Positions 10,419 through 21,967 of a stretch of DNA of 29,378 nt are shown here, piece by piece. A model generated the notes under the pieces. The model searched no databases. It saw nothing but the letters and a program-made list of their open reading frames with translations, and was not told where the DNA came from. Position 1 is the stretch's first letter, and every line of letters starts with the position of its first letter. Made by a program: the position numbers and the translations under genes. The DNA comes from Dipetalonema caudispina (lineage: Eukaryota > Nematoda > Chromadorea > Rhabditida > Onchocercidae). The stretch covers positions 1-29,378 of the forward strand of contig JABVXV010000533.1 of NCBI GenBank assembly GCA_013365325.1, in the 5' to 3' direction.

Positions 10419-11320
10419 TTCTATATCTCTGTACCTGTTTTTTGTCAGTTCTAGTCCGAATTTTCCTCAGATTTTGCGTATATTTATGTTTGTTTCTGAA
10501 GAAAATACGATTTTTTTAAAGTTTTATTTGTTATATATAAGTTTATTTTGTTTAGTATGTTTTATTCGGCATTTTTTGCAGTTTTACTTTGTGGATTGGA
10601 GTAATTTTAGAAGTAAAAATTTGAGAAGTCGCTGTTTCTCACGATAGTATGTGATGTTTTGGCCGTAATTGTTCATAATATTAGTTTTATCACTGCGCCA
10701 GAAAGCTTTTGAAGTTTTTATATTTCTTCACTGCTAATTCACAGTATATATACACATTTATTATTCAATTGTATGTTGAATAGCTTTTAATTAAAGTTAT
10801 CATTGGAGTTGTCTCTTACTTTAAATTTAAGGTACTGTAACAATTCCGAATCCTTTTTCATTCCAAATTACATTTCGGAAAAATTCAGTTATATCTTATT
10901 AATTTCATCGATGACATTAGAAACTTGAAGTTGCATTTCAAATAATGATTTAAGCTTTCATTTGTATGAGTGTTAAATTATGCTAGATTCTTTTTGATCC
11001 GCTGGTTTCAAGTGATTGGCGCTTGGGGTTATTTCTTTTCGAAGCACGATATATAATATTCAGTGTGCCTTTAACAGCCATCTGTCAATTCCATACTTTT
11101 TTGGTGAGGAAATATATTTATCTAATTTCTATCAAGATGAATCATGCCATTCGAAAGAGTGTATTTCATGTCATCTAAGGCAATATTATCTGAGATATCA
11201 TTGAGTTCCATTTGAAATGGCTTAACTTCATGTTTCCCACCGATATTAAAACAACTTATAAATGTTGCAGATTCGTTATTCCTTGGTCATATCTTTGTTT
11301 TTAATTCTGTTTTTGAACAG
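10419..11320. other. RTRAF-AK6 spacer
   Basis: About 900 AT-rich bases without a supportable gene. A variant polyadenylation signal ATTAAA is at 10790-10795. Open frames at 10399-10647 and 11016-11204 have low-complexity or unremarkable translations and no splice context, so I treat them as chance. The region ends at the GAACAG acceptor (11315-11320). Confidence 0.55.
11311..11320 (+). promoter_or_regulatory. Splice or trans-splice acceptor before AK6
   Basis: TTTTGAACAG ends nine bases before the ATG at 11329, a spacing typical of nematode trans-spliced messages with very short 5' UTRs. Confidence 0.5.
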
Positions 11321-11328
11321 TAATTGTA

Positions 11329-13171
<1,843 letters not shown>

Positions 13172-13671
13172 TACTTAATGTTTTTTTGTATTTGGTTTAC
13201 ATAATAAGTGTCAAATTTTGAATGAAGTTTTGTCAAGAATTCACAAGTTTCCCTCCATGAATTGCATATTTTCGAAATACATTTAAATTTATTGTCTTTA
13301 TCTGATTAGCATTCATATCGGTCCGAATTATTGCAAATTCGAGGAGTGGAATAACGAACGAAGATTCTATAATTCAAAAAACTACTCCGCATATTAAAGT
13401 TTGGAGCGAAGTTTTGCTCTTTATTTTTAGAATCTATTCATTTTACTGTCTTTTTGAAAATTCATTTTTAGTTAAGGTTAGCTTTTGTGGTCGTTTTTCA
13501 TCTTAAATTTAATTTCGGGTTTGGTAATTTCTTATTCTCGGGTTCAAATTTAACTGTTCTTCAGCATATGATAAGGTAATGTTGTGGACACTGAAGTAGC
13601 ACAGGACAAGTTTACTTGTTTAGAATTTCTATTACATTATAGAGGTGATCTCAAGTCCAAATGTATTTCAG
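13172..13671. other. AK6-MRPL53 spacer
   Basis: Five hundred bases without a supportable gene. ATTAAA at 13393-13398 is a candidate polyadenylation signal. The region ends at the ATGTATTTCAG acceptor at 13661-13671. Confidence 0.55.
13663..13671 (+). promoter_or_regulatory. Splice or trans-splice acceptor before MRPL53
   Basis: GTATTTCAG ends ten bases before the ATG at 13682. It closely resembles the TTTCAG consensus of nematode 3' splice sites. Confidence 0.5.
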
Positions 13672-13681
13672 TAGCCGAAAA

Positions 13682-14492
13682 ATGTGTAGGATGTGGGAGA
13701 GAATACGTTACGGTGTCAGATGGCGTACTGCTGAAAGGACAGCACTAGCCATACGAGGAGTCGACTTAAAAAACGTCAAATCGATTCACTTCTCATTTGA
13801 TCCATTCTGTCATGATTGTCAATCTTTGAGGTAATACATTACATCAATTTTTCTATCCCTTAGAAAATTTTGGAATTTCTAATATAAAATTTGAACAGCT
13901 GCATTACACAATTTTTTATTCTACATCTCCGGGGTTGTGTCGGAAAATTTCTTTTCCGAACTACCAAAACATTTTTTACAGAAGTTTAAGCGCAAACGTT
14001 AAGTAAGCTGGTGTACTTTTTTCTACTTTAAATATTATGCCCAAAATTACGTGTAATTTAAATATGGATTTAAAGTTCGAATTTCAGAACCTTTTGGTTT
14101 CTTATTAGTTCACCATATGTTCGAAGGACTAATCCATTGGTGAAAGTAGACTGCAATATAAGGAATGATCGTCAACCACCTTATTTTTGTACAAATTTAA
14201 GTAAGTGCAGTAAACAAAAAAGTACATCTTGAGTGTATATTTTGTGTTATAAGTGTATATTTTCAATTCCTTATTTCTTTTTGCATCTATAGAAATGAAA
14301 ATCTTTTATTCAAATTTTTTGACTTCCGAACTCAAAAGATATAAAAAAGTGTTTTTTAAAGATGATGGCAAGAAGTTGTTGTTTCGAACAAGCGGTATGC
14401 ATGTTATGGATCTGGCGATGACATTTAACAGGTTATTGGGAAATCCAGAATTTGGTAAAAGCGGAATCAGACCACTTCCAAAGATTGATTGA
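13682..14492 (+). CDS. MRPL53: Mitochondrial large-subunit ribosomal protein L53 (mL53)
   Basis: A three-exon gene encoding 153 aa. Exons are 13682-13830, 14088-14200 and 14293-14492, in phase. It is a metazoan mitoribosome large-subunit protein. The N-terminus is basic and largely free of acidic residues for the first 17 positions (RIRYGVRWRTAER), as expected for a mitochondrial presequence. The core KNVKSIHFSFDPFCHDCQSLR parallels human KQVRVQFCPFEKNVESTR, and NPLVKVDCNIRND parallels human STNLNCSVIADVRHD. The third block, DDGKKLLFRTSGMHVMDLAMTF, parallels human [22 protein letters not shown]. It is longer than human (112 aa), mainly at the N-terminus and in an insert around residues 80-110. 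The match is by remembered pattern and is weaker than for its neighbours. It is the last gene of the plus-strand cluster. Confidence 0.78.
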
Positions 14493-15256
14493 ATTTAGTT
14501 GCTAAAACTATCAGCATCATTTGTATATTGATTGTTGTTACTTTTCAAAAAGCTCCTTCAATTACTAAAAGAGAAAATTCTTCTGTCATTTTTGCTATAA
14601 AAAGAGAATTCGAAATATCTGTAACTGAAATGATATCCTCGTTTTAGGGTTAATCGAATTTATAGTTAAATTTTGTTCGAATAGATGATGTGTGGATATA
14701 GCTTTCCTCTTTATGCATGGCCTAATTTTGATGATTTTAATTTGTACATTCCCGCTTTATTTGTTAAAATGTTGTGAACTGTGGTTTAATATCATAAAGT
14801 CTCTAAAGATAGAGTTTCCCGAATAACATAAATATAGATTAAGGTTTTACTTGTAAAATGGGACAGAAAAAAAAAAAAAAAAAAACCATTCTCAAATAAC
14901 AGCTATCTACTTATTACGTGTTTCATCATATATTTTCTATATTACACATTTCATTAAAAAATGCTTTTAAATATCTTTGTTTGAAATTTGATATTTTGTA
15001 CAAAATTATTGATTTTGTTAAGAATCGAATCTATTGCTTCAAAATTACAAATATAAGGGAATCATAGAAATGTGCAAATTAGTGACAGTAAATGTAATAC
15101 GAAATAAAAAATTTGGTAAAAATTGACCGTCTAAATTGGAAATTTTCGGATTGAAAATTAAAAATATGACATGTTGCATGAAAACTCGTAACATATATAA
15201 AATAGAAGATGATAAAAGTAGAAATAATGATCAATAAATAGAAATGCAACAATCTG
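14493..15256. other. Region between MRPL53 and the 61-aa ORF
   Basis: About 760 AT-rich bases holding the 3' UTRs of two converging genes. An A17 homopolymer lies at about 14869-14885. AATAAA at 15233-15238 (plus) and TTTATT at 14756-14761 (AATAAA on minus) are possible polyadenylation signals, but neither is well placed. A minus-strand open frame at 15079-15354 overlaps the 61-aa ORF and reads as A/T-driven hydrophobic sequence, so I do not call it. Confidence 0.5.
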
Positions 15257-15442
15257 TTATAATGGTACGGTGGATTCGTATTCAAATCGAAGTTGTTGCA
15301 ATTGTTGCTGAAGTGTACCAGCTTCGGAATTTCGTTGTTGTCCGGATCTTTCATACGATTGTTCCAGAGCTAGCAAAGATGGCTTCCTGAAATAGTTTTC
15401 TCTTTTTTTTTTTCCCAGTTTATCACTTGAATTGTTACTCAT
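15257..15442 (-). CDS. Hypothetical 61-aa Gln-rich protein
   Basis: An uninterrupted frame from ATG (15442) to TAA (15257). I do not recognise the family. The N-terminal third is basic (KLGKKKRENYFRK). The remainder is rich in Gln, Glu and Leu (ALEQSYERSGQQ, then TLQQQLQQLRFEYE), suggesting a short coiled coil. There is no signal peptide or membrane segment. Codon content is less A/T-driven than chance frames nearby, which supports reality. An internal TATTTCAG just before the codons for KPSLLALEQ looks like a 3' splice site, so the true gene may start with an exon elsewhere and use only residues from about 20 onward. A second acceptor-like CAGTTCAG lies upstream of the ATG. It is divergent from the 76-aa gene across about 270 bases. 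Confidence 0.5.
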   Translation of the reverse strand: MSNNSSDKLGKKKRENYFRKPSLLALEQSYERSGQQRNSEAGTLQQQLQQLRFEYESTVPL

Positions 15443-15712
15443 TTGTTGACAATGATGAAAATTACTGAACTGCTTTTTTTCCTACATAAATTATTCATAC
15501 TTGATAGTGAAATCTAAGGAATGAATTACTCATATTTAGAATACAATATCTAAGTGCTAAACCAACACTTGGATATTTGTTTGTTTACATCAAAATAAAA
15601 ATGAAAAAAGTTGAAATGACCACATAAAACCAAACAGAATGCAGAATATTGTTGACTTTTAGATTGATACTGCAATTACAGTAATATTTATTCCTAAAAA
15701 TTTTTCTGTCAG
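15443..15712. promoter_or_regulatory. Short divergent intergenic region, possible bidirectional promoter
   Basis: About 270 bases separate the 61-aa minus-strand ATG from the acceptor of the 76-aa plus-strand gene. No TATA box or named factor site is evident. The geometry alone suggests shared regulation. Confidence 0.35.
15701..15712 (+). promoter_or_regulatory. Splice or trans-splice acceptor before the 76-aa gene
   Basis: TTTTTCTGTCAG, a pyrimidine tract plus CAG, ends 22 bases upstream of the start codon. Confidence 0.5.
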
Positions 15713-15734
15713 AACATTATACACATTGAAGTTG

Positions 15735-15965
15735 ATGAACTTTCCCGTCCGTGATCCGTTAGCTATAAGAGATGGGAAATTCTCTCAAACAAATTCAGCC
15801 AATTATCGGAACAGGAAGAATTTCGAGTTCATAAATTTCACAGCGACTGGAAGATTCAATACTTTCCGTCTAAATGATGAGAACCGAATACCGAAAGAGT
15901 ACTGGAAAAACTATGCAGGAATCCGTAATCACAGAATATCGGACATTAAGACAAAGCTATTATGA
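15735..15965 (+). CDS. Hypothetical 76-aa basic protein
   Basis: A single-exon frame from ATG 15735 to TGA 15963-15965. TTTTTCTGTCAG at 15701-15712 is a strong acceptor 22 bases before the ATG, and AATAAA follows the stop immediately, so the transcript boundaries look like a compact nematode gene. The protein is basic and rich in Asn, Arg, Phe and Lys (FPVRDPLAIRDGKF, then FTATGRFNTFRL and IPKEYWKNYAGI). It has no signal peptide, membrane segment, cysteines or low-complexity runs, and looks like a genuine conserved small protein. I do not recognise the family. It may be the last exon of a longer gene if the acceptor is cis. Confidence 0.6.
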   Translation: MNFPVRDPLAIRDGKFSQTNSANYRNRKNFEFINFTATGRFNTFRLNDENRIPKEYWKNYAGIRNHRISDIKTKLL

Positions 15966-15971
15966 AATAAA
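15966..15971 (+). terminator. AATAAA polyadenylation signal next to the stop codon
   Basis: AATAAA begins at the base following the TGA stop of the 76-aa gene, implying a very short 3' UTR of about 15-25 bases. Confidence 0.55.
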
Positions 15972-16411
15972 TATTTTGCATTATATCAAAAAATTTTAAA
16001 ATTATTTGAAGATTAACAACAGAAGGTGATCATCTCAAAGAAAACCTTACATGCACGAAAAAAAAAATTCTAGAAATGAATTAAATCCCAGGAAATTTAT
16101 TCTGAGATATTTGTTAGGCTAATGATAATGACTTTTTTAATCGTAATCATTAAAGATAATAGGTCAAAGGTAAACGAGATAATATCCTATGAATTTCAAT
16201 ACTTTAAATATAAGTAGGAATGTGAAACTTTCATTTAGAACATCCTAACAATAATAATCTTTTCAGTTACTCATTTCCTTCGATCCTTTTTCTCTTTTAT
16301 TTTGTTTTTTCTTTTTTTTTAAATTATTTTTTCCCAATCATCCATTCATTCTAAAAAGATAGCATTATTTCTGGATATCATAATCAGAGTGAGTAGAAGG
16401 ATTTTGGAATT
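15972..16411. other. Intergenic region between converging genes
   Basis: About 440 AT-rich bases with no coding frame. It contains the 3' UTR of the minus-strand globin. TTTATT at 16296-16301 (AATAAA on the minus strand) lies about 110 bases beyond the globin stop codon and is the likely polyadenylation signal. Confidence 0.55.
16296..16301 (-). terminator. Globin polyadenylation signal
   Basis: AATAAA on the minus strand, about 110 bases downstream of the globin TGA stop. Confidence 0.45.
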
Positions 16412-18984
16412 TCAATATAAAATATCCGGTAAATCATGCGACAGCACGGCTAACCTATTATTAAATCGTATTCGACCATCAAAGCCATATCGTAATTCAT
16501 CGGTAACCCATGCAATTAATATACGCCAAGCTTTTCCAACTTCTCTTGTCTTCTAAAAATTACCACTGTATTTTCATTATTTCATTCTTAAGTTCTTTTA
16601 AAAGTACAATAATTTGAATTAACTATGAAAAACAATCTATGCTTATTTCACAATTGTTGCTATTTTATTTATTTATTTTTCCATTTTTTTTTTTTTTTTT
16701 TTTTTTGTATTCAAAATGATGAAGTGGAAGGAATAATTTCATCAAAAACTGAAATATATTGGAAATAATCAATTTGATAAATCAATAAATAAATAATTGA
16801 ATTCAATGCTATTACTTACCTGTACAACATCATGTCTACTAAAGCATTGCATAGCAATTTCACCAAGTTTTTCCCAAATATCGGCACTGAATGAGCAGTT
16901 AGTAAGAATAGCATGAGATTGGCCAATTTTTCGAATTTTATTTGATATATTCTCTTCATCGTATATATTACTAATTAAGTCATCGAAAAATCTAAAATAT
17001 TTCGCTCTTTTTTTTTCTTCATTTTTAATTTTTTTTTTTTTCGCTTAAATTTTTTTTAATAATTTTTATATTTTTTATTTGCACTTTCATATGTTAATTT
17101 TGTATTACATTAATTTTGTTACATATTAAATTTATCTTTCAAAAAGTACTAAATTATTTTTGAGATTCATAATTTAAATTCTATCAAATAAATGTAAATT
17201 TAACATCTGTTGTTGTTTTTGTTCAAAAAATTTTTGAAGTGATAAATTTAATAAATATTTCACAAATTTTATGTGTGAATGATTTCTTGCTATTTTTTCT
17301 TCTCTTTACCAAATAATTAATAACCAACGTAGCTTTTTGCTATTCTTCATTTTCTTCGGTTCAAAAACAAAAAGAGGAAAAAAAAAAAAAGAATTGGAAA
17401 ATCGATTTGCAAATAAATTATCAAGAAAACATACCCTACCATTAATTTTACATGTTCTTCTAAAGTACCCGAATTCTCTGATGTACTTTCACGATTAAAA
17501 GCATCCAGTACCGCTGTTTGACAAAAAATCTGCAAAAATTTAGAGGTCAAATATTGTTAGGTCAAATTGGTTAATATAGTTGGAAAAAGAATTTTTGCAG
17601 TATTAAAATTTCTTAAACAATGATCGTTTCATCAAATGAGCTTTTCACATCATTTCAGATCATATTTAGCTTAAGCGGATGATGTTTTGCCAATACTTAA
17701 AAATAGTCTCATGTCTAAACTAAAAACACGAATATTTCATAAATTAAAATTGAAATGAATTTTCTTTGCTGTATAACCTGTTTAACTTCAGGCACTTCTT
17801 CTTTCAAATCATTTAATATTTTTCGCATAAGTGTTTGAATTGTTGGTCGTAATGATTTCCAAGATGTAAATAAAGCTTGTTGCTGATGTACTGTTAATTT
17901 TGCTGGAACATCTGAAAAGAAAAAAAATGAAGAAAACATTTGGAAGTTTAAATTTATGATTGTATTTATTATTTATTCGATAAAATTAACACAAAAATTC
18001 CATCCAAACATATATCTTTCAATTCAATGCATACATGTAAACTGTGAATAATAAATATTCAATGTGTTATAATTTTAAGTTATTGAATAATTATAAATTG
18101 GAATTTAAAATTTGGATTAGAATTGCTAATCAAATTTTAAAAAAATAAAAAATAATTCAAGCAAAATGTTAGTAAAAACTCACTTGGTCTTTTTAATGAA
18201 CAACACCTTTCTTTGGTACCTTTACGGCCAGTATTCACACTTCTTGTGGTACCTGAATTCATAATTTTAGGACTTATTTGAAAAATTCTTCAAAAAAAAA
18301 AAAAAACTGGAAAGTAATTTTAAAAAGCAAGAAGATTAAGAAAATAACTATAACGAAATTAAAATCAATCGTTTAATTTTAAATTTAGTAATTAGATTGA
18401 CATTTTAGTAGTAGCAATAAATGATAATCTTGTAATACCTAAATTAATAATTAGGACTTAATTAGGACTTCAGCGGAATAAAATAGGAGAAAAGGATTCC
18501 ATTTATGAGAAGAAAGTTTTGTTAATGGAAAAAAGATACATTTGCCAACCGGAAGTGTGAGAAAGTGAATCCGGCATACAGTATTGAACTTTTTTCGTAA
18601 ATTTAATGTTGCTTTCTCTTTAGCATATCCCTTATGAATTCATTTTTCTAATTATTTTTGAATTTTTCATAAAATTCTCTTAGCAGATGAATATTACAAT
18701 TTATCTTTAGAATAAATTTTTTTTTTTTTTTGGTAAAACTATTTTTCAATTTATAAATCTAACAGTATTTGTGCATATTTTCATAGTTGCAAAAAATAAT
18801 GAAATTATCAAAATGATAGTCTTTTGTCGAAGAAAATTAGTGGAATGATGAATTCATATCTTAAAACATATTTAAAATTGAGTACTTAAAAAATTTCTGG
18901 TAAAAATCTTTAGGAAAAAAAAAAAGAATGAAATAAACCTTTAGGACAAAGCAATGATTTGGATCGTCGAACGCCAACACTCAT
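16412..18984 (-). CDS. Globin with basic N-terminal extension
   Basis: A six-exon minus-strand gene encoding 218 aa. Exons in transcript order are 18984-18939, 18252-18184, 17911-17778, 17529-17435, 16991-16820 and 16552-16412, all in phase. The globin fold spans about residues 44-198. LTVHQQQALFTSWKSL is helix A, and PEVKQIF ends the B/C region. H109 in LEEHVKLMVGFFDDLI fits the distal E7 histidine. H141 in KIGQSHA fits the proximal F8 histidine (myoglobin has AQSHA). W154 to F165 is helix G and TREVGKAWRILIAWV is helix H. Nematode globins bind haem and oxygen, and many are neuronal sensors or redox proteins; the role of this one cannot be read from sequence. Residues 1-43 are Arg/Lys/Ser-rich with adjacent cysteines (C32, C33) that might be lipidated. 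About 20 residues follow helix H. Introns are AT-rich with long homopolymers, unlike those of the upstream cluster. Confidence 0.88.
16687..16706. repeat. Poly-T homopolymer in the last globin intron
   Basis: About 20 consecutive T on the plus strand (poly-A in the transcript) within the intron 16553-16819. Similar A or T runs recur through the rest of the window. Confidence 0.9.
18184..18262 (-). other. Possible alternative first exon of the globin
   Basis: An in-frame ATG (18262-18260) sits inside the acceptor sequence of exon 2: ATGAATTCAG|GT. If transcription starts downstream of exon 1, the protein would begin MNSGTTRS instead of MSVGVRRSKSLLCPKGTTRS, and the CAG acting as an acceptor in the long form would be coding in the short form. 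Confidence 0.35.
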
Positions 18985-20439
18985 ATTTCTCAAAAAAAAA
19001 AAAAAAGCAATCACAAATCTAAAAATTGGCCAAAGAAAACATCGTCAGTGAAATTATAAATGTTTAGAGTCGAATAGTTTTAAAAAAAAAAACAAAAGCC
19101 ATTTCAAGGAAAAAAAAAATATATATATACTATTTAAGGAATAAACAAATATGAATAATGGATTTAAAATTTCGGAAAAGATGGCAAGTTTTACTATTTG
19201 CCATTCTTTTTAAAAATCGAATAACAGTTGAAGTGAACCATTGAAAGTAATAGTTGATGGATACCTATCATCTATATATACCTATTTTGATGACTTGAAT
19301 AGTGATGAAAATACATCAAGCTGATTTAAGTCCAACGTAAAACTGTTTCTATTCAAGGAATTAATTTTAAAAGTCAATATCATTTCAATCGATACTAACA
19401 TGTAAACAAACGTTGAAAGATATTTGGATGAAATGAAAACTTCCGATATCCACGATAACAATATCACCTTGAATAACCTTTTAGAACTTACTTACTTTGA
19501 TGTATATTTGTAAATGCTAGTTTAAGCTTTTCGAATGTTGCAAGTTTCAAAGATCATAGGAAATATCCAAAAAATGCATTTCCCAACAGGTAAAATCTAA
19601 GAAGCAAAAATAATAATATATCATTGAACAAATAGTTATAAAATATGCTAATGCTGTAGAAATAAATTAAAACAAAAAAAGAGATGAGGAAAAATATTAC
19701 ATTTAGTATTTCAATTTTGAAATTAAACATTGCAAATTCATTTCAATTTCATAATATAATTCAGTTTATGCTAATTTAGATATATTTAACTCAATCTAAT
19801 TCTATCTAGCTCAGAAATTTTTTAAAAATAATTGCTCAAAAAATACCCATGAAAAAGAATTATTTTAGTTTGACAAAAAAAGTTAGCATTCGAATGAATT
19901 ATATCAATAAAATCGTCGTCCATTATCAATAATGAAAAGTGCTGCATATATCCCTGGAAACTTTTCTATTCATCGAAATTGATTAAATTGTTAACGAATA
20001 ATATCGATATCACTGATAAAATATAGGTATAGATTGATAGATGAGTTGATCAGATAAGATTTACTTGCTCAAGAAAAGCCAGTGATACAGTATTCATTTT
20101 GTTTATCTCAGTTAAAAAAAATTATCATTGCCAGAGGGAGTAGTACCATTTCAAAGAATGTATTAAATTTTGAAATGTCAACAAGTAAAATATAATTGAA
20201 AAGTTATTAGTCATTGAAAAGAATGGCATTTCATATCTTAATCGGAGAACTTCAAAAAAAAAAAGAAAAAAAAGAAAAATACTTCTGAAATCAATCAGTG
20301 ACTCTCAAAATGGATGAAAACGGAAAGATACGAAGAAAATGAAAAGAGCAATAGTCAACAAAATATAATATTGTTTCATAAACTTAAATTTTAATTTTTA
20401 AATACAGTAATCATAGACGAAATGAAATAAAAAAAGGGC

Positions 20440-20466
20440 AAAAAAAAAAAAAAAAAAAAAAAAAAA
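20440..20466. repeat. Long poly-A homopolymer
   Basis: About 27 consecutive A. No target-site duplication or retroposed body is recognisable next to it. Confidence 0.9.
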
Positions 20467-20769
20467 CAAACAAATAATGAAATAATAATATAAACTTAAA
20501 AAACTTCATTTTATTATAGTTTTCTATTAGCAGGGATGTGATAAATTTTTAGAAAAATACAACTATTCAAATAAAATTAAAAAAACAAGAAGATCAAAGG
20601 GTAAAAATTTATTGAAGAACTATTCAGAAAGGGAAAATACTACAGGAATTTACAATTATCATATCTTTTATCACAAATATTTGTATGAATAAGATGTGGA
20701 AAAAAAAAGAAAAAAAAAAGAAATTCTATTTCATCTATTCTTGCACAATTTTCTTTTTTCTTTTTTCTG

Positions 20770-20852
20770 GTTGAAATAGTTTAGTCATTTTTGTTAAAAT
20801 AGTTTAGTCATTCCGATTGAAATTGGTTTGGTGTTTCCGGTTGAAACTACCA
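20770..20852. repeat. 23-bp minisatellite, about 3.5 copies
   Basis: Diverged copies start at 20770, 20793, 20816 and 20840, with a core of GTTGAAATAGTTTAGTCATT. The third copy is the most diverged (ATTGAAATTGGTTTGGTGTT) and the fourth is truncated. Confidence 0.8.
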
Positions 20853-21063
20853 TATGATAGATTTGGGAATCCGTTTTCGAGACAAAATTAAGGATGAAGT
20901 ATGAAAGAAGCAAATATCGTTGCTTTTGAAGGAAATATGAAAAAAATAAAAAATAAAAATAAAGTATATATATAGATTATGTTCGGTTGATTGGACAGGT
21001 AGAAGAGAAGGATATGAGAAGAAGGAAAGTAAAAAGGTATCATTATTTCCAATCTTTTTCAAT

Positions 21064-21097
21064 CTCTCCCTCCCTCTCTCTCTCTCTCTCTCTCTCT
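21064..21097. repeat. (TC)n microsatellite
   Basis: A nearly pure TC dinucleotide run with a CCTCCC interruption near its 5' end, followed by TTGCTCTC. Confidence 0.9.
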
Positions 21098-21945
21098 TGC
21101 TCTCTTTTTACTTAAAAAATGAAATTTTATTAATAAGATGAATATGCTACTATTTCTATTTACATTAAGCATTATAAAATGCAAACAAAAGAAAAACTGT
21201 TTGTGAAAAATGACACACACTCAAATATTAACTTTTGCTAAATATCTTTGTTATAGTTTGTTTTATTAACATTTATATTTGATCAAAAATTAAAATTTGT
21301 CGAGCTATTTAGAAACAAAATTATTTATTGAAGTAATCTAAGAAGTAATAATTTCAAATAAACCTATCATAAATTTAATTTTTAATTAGGAAGTAACTAA
21401 TCTGTTTAAGTATTCCATAAATATAACAATTGAGAATGAAAATAAAAGCTAGAAATGATTGCTTGCTATTTGTATTAATAATGCAAAAGATATAACTAAT
21501 GAACTAGTAGTTTGGTATAGATATAAATTAATTAGTTAGAAATTCTCATGATAATAAAAATATTAAACTTCCAAATAAATGCTAGGAATACTTGGAAATT
21601 AAAGATTTTTATCTTCTTAAAACTTTAATTATATGTTGGGAAATGCAGTCTTCAATATGAAGAAAATCATTCATTAGTTTCGTAACTCAAATTAATTAGT
21701 TAGGCATTCCTAACATTGTCAGTCAAATAATTCAACCTTTCAGCAATTTAATTGGAAATGAAATAGAAAAAATCTTTGAAATTGGCCAAAATAGTAATAA
21801 AAAAAAAAAAACTCATAGTATTATAACAAATAAATTCATCTAAATTGCTTGATAAAAGGAAGTGATAAAACGGAAAATAATAGAAGTTATAGGTGGAAGA
21901 AAAAGCTTTCGACCATCTATCTTTCTCGAAATTTGAAATTGATAT

Positions 21946-21967
21946 GAGTGGGTATTGAAACCCACTC
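21946..21967. repeat. Perfect 8-bp hairpin in AT-rich DNA
   Basis: GAGTGGGT (21946-21953) and ACCCACTC (21960-21967) are perfectly complementary around the six-base loop ATTGAA. The stem is GC-rich against a very AT-rich background, so chance is less likely than for a typical A/T palindrome. It is too short for a miRNA precursor. Confidence 0.6.

Noticed and set aside
11016..11204. 62-aa plus-strand ORF between RTRAF and AK6
   Set aside because: No acceptor or polyadenylation context, and the translation matches nothing I recognise; consistent with chance.
15079..15354. 91-aa minus-strand ORF with an apparent membrane segment
   Set aside because: It overlaps the more convincing 61-aa ORF in another frame, and its hydrophobic part comes from an A/T-rich 3' region.
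19282..19467. 61-aa minus-strand ORF upstream of the globin
   Set aside because: Low-complexity content and no phase-compatible junction to globin exon 1; the exon 1 ATG at 18984 already gives a coherent start.
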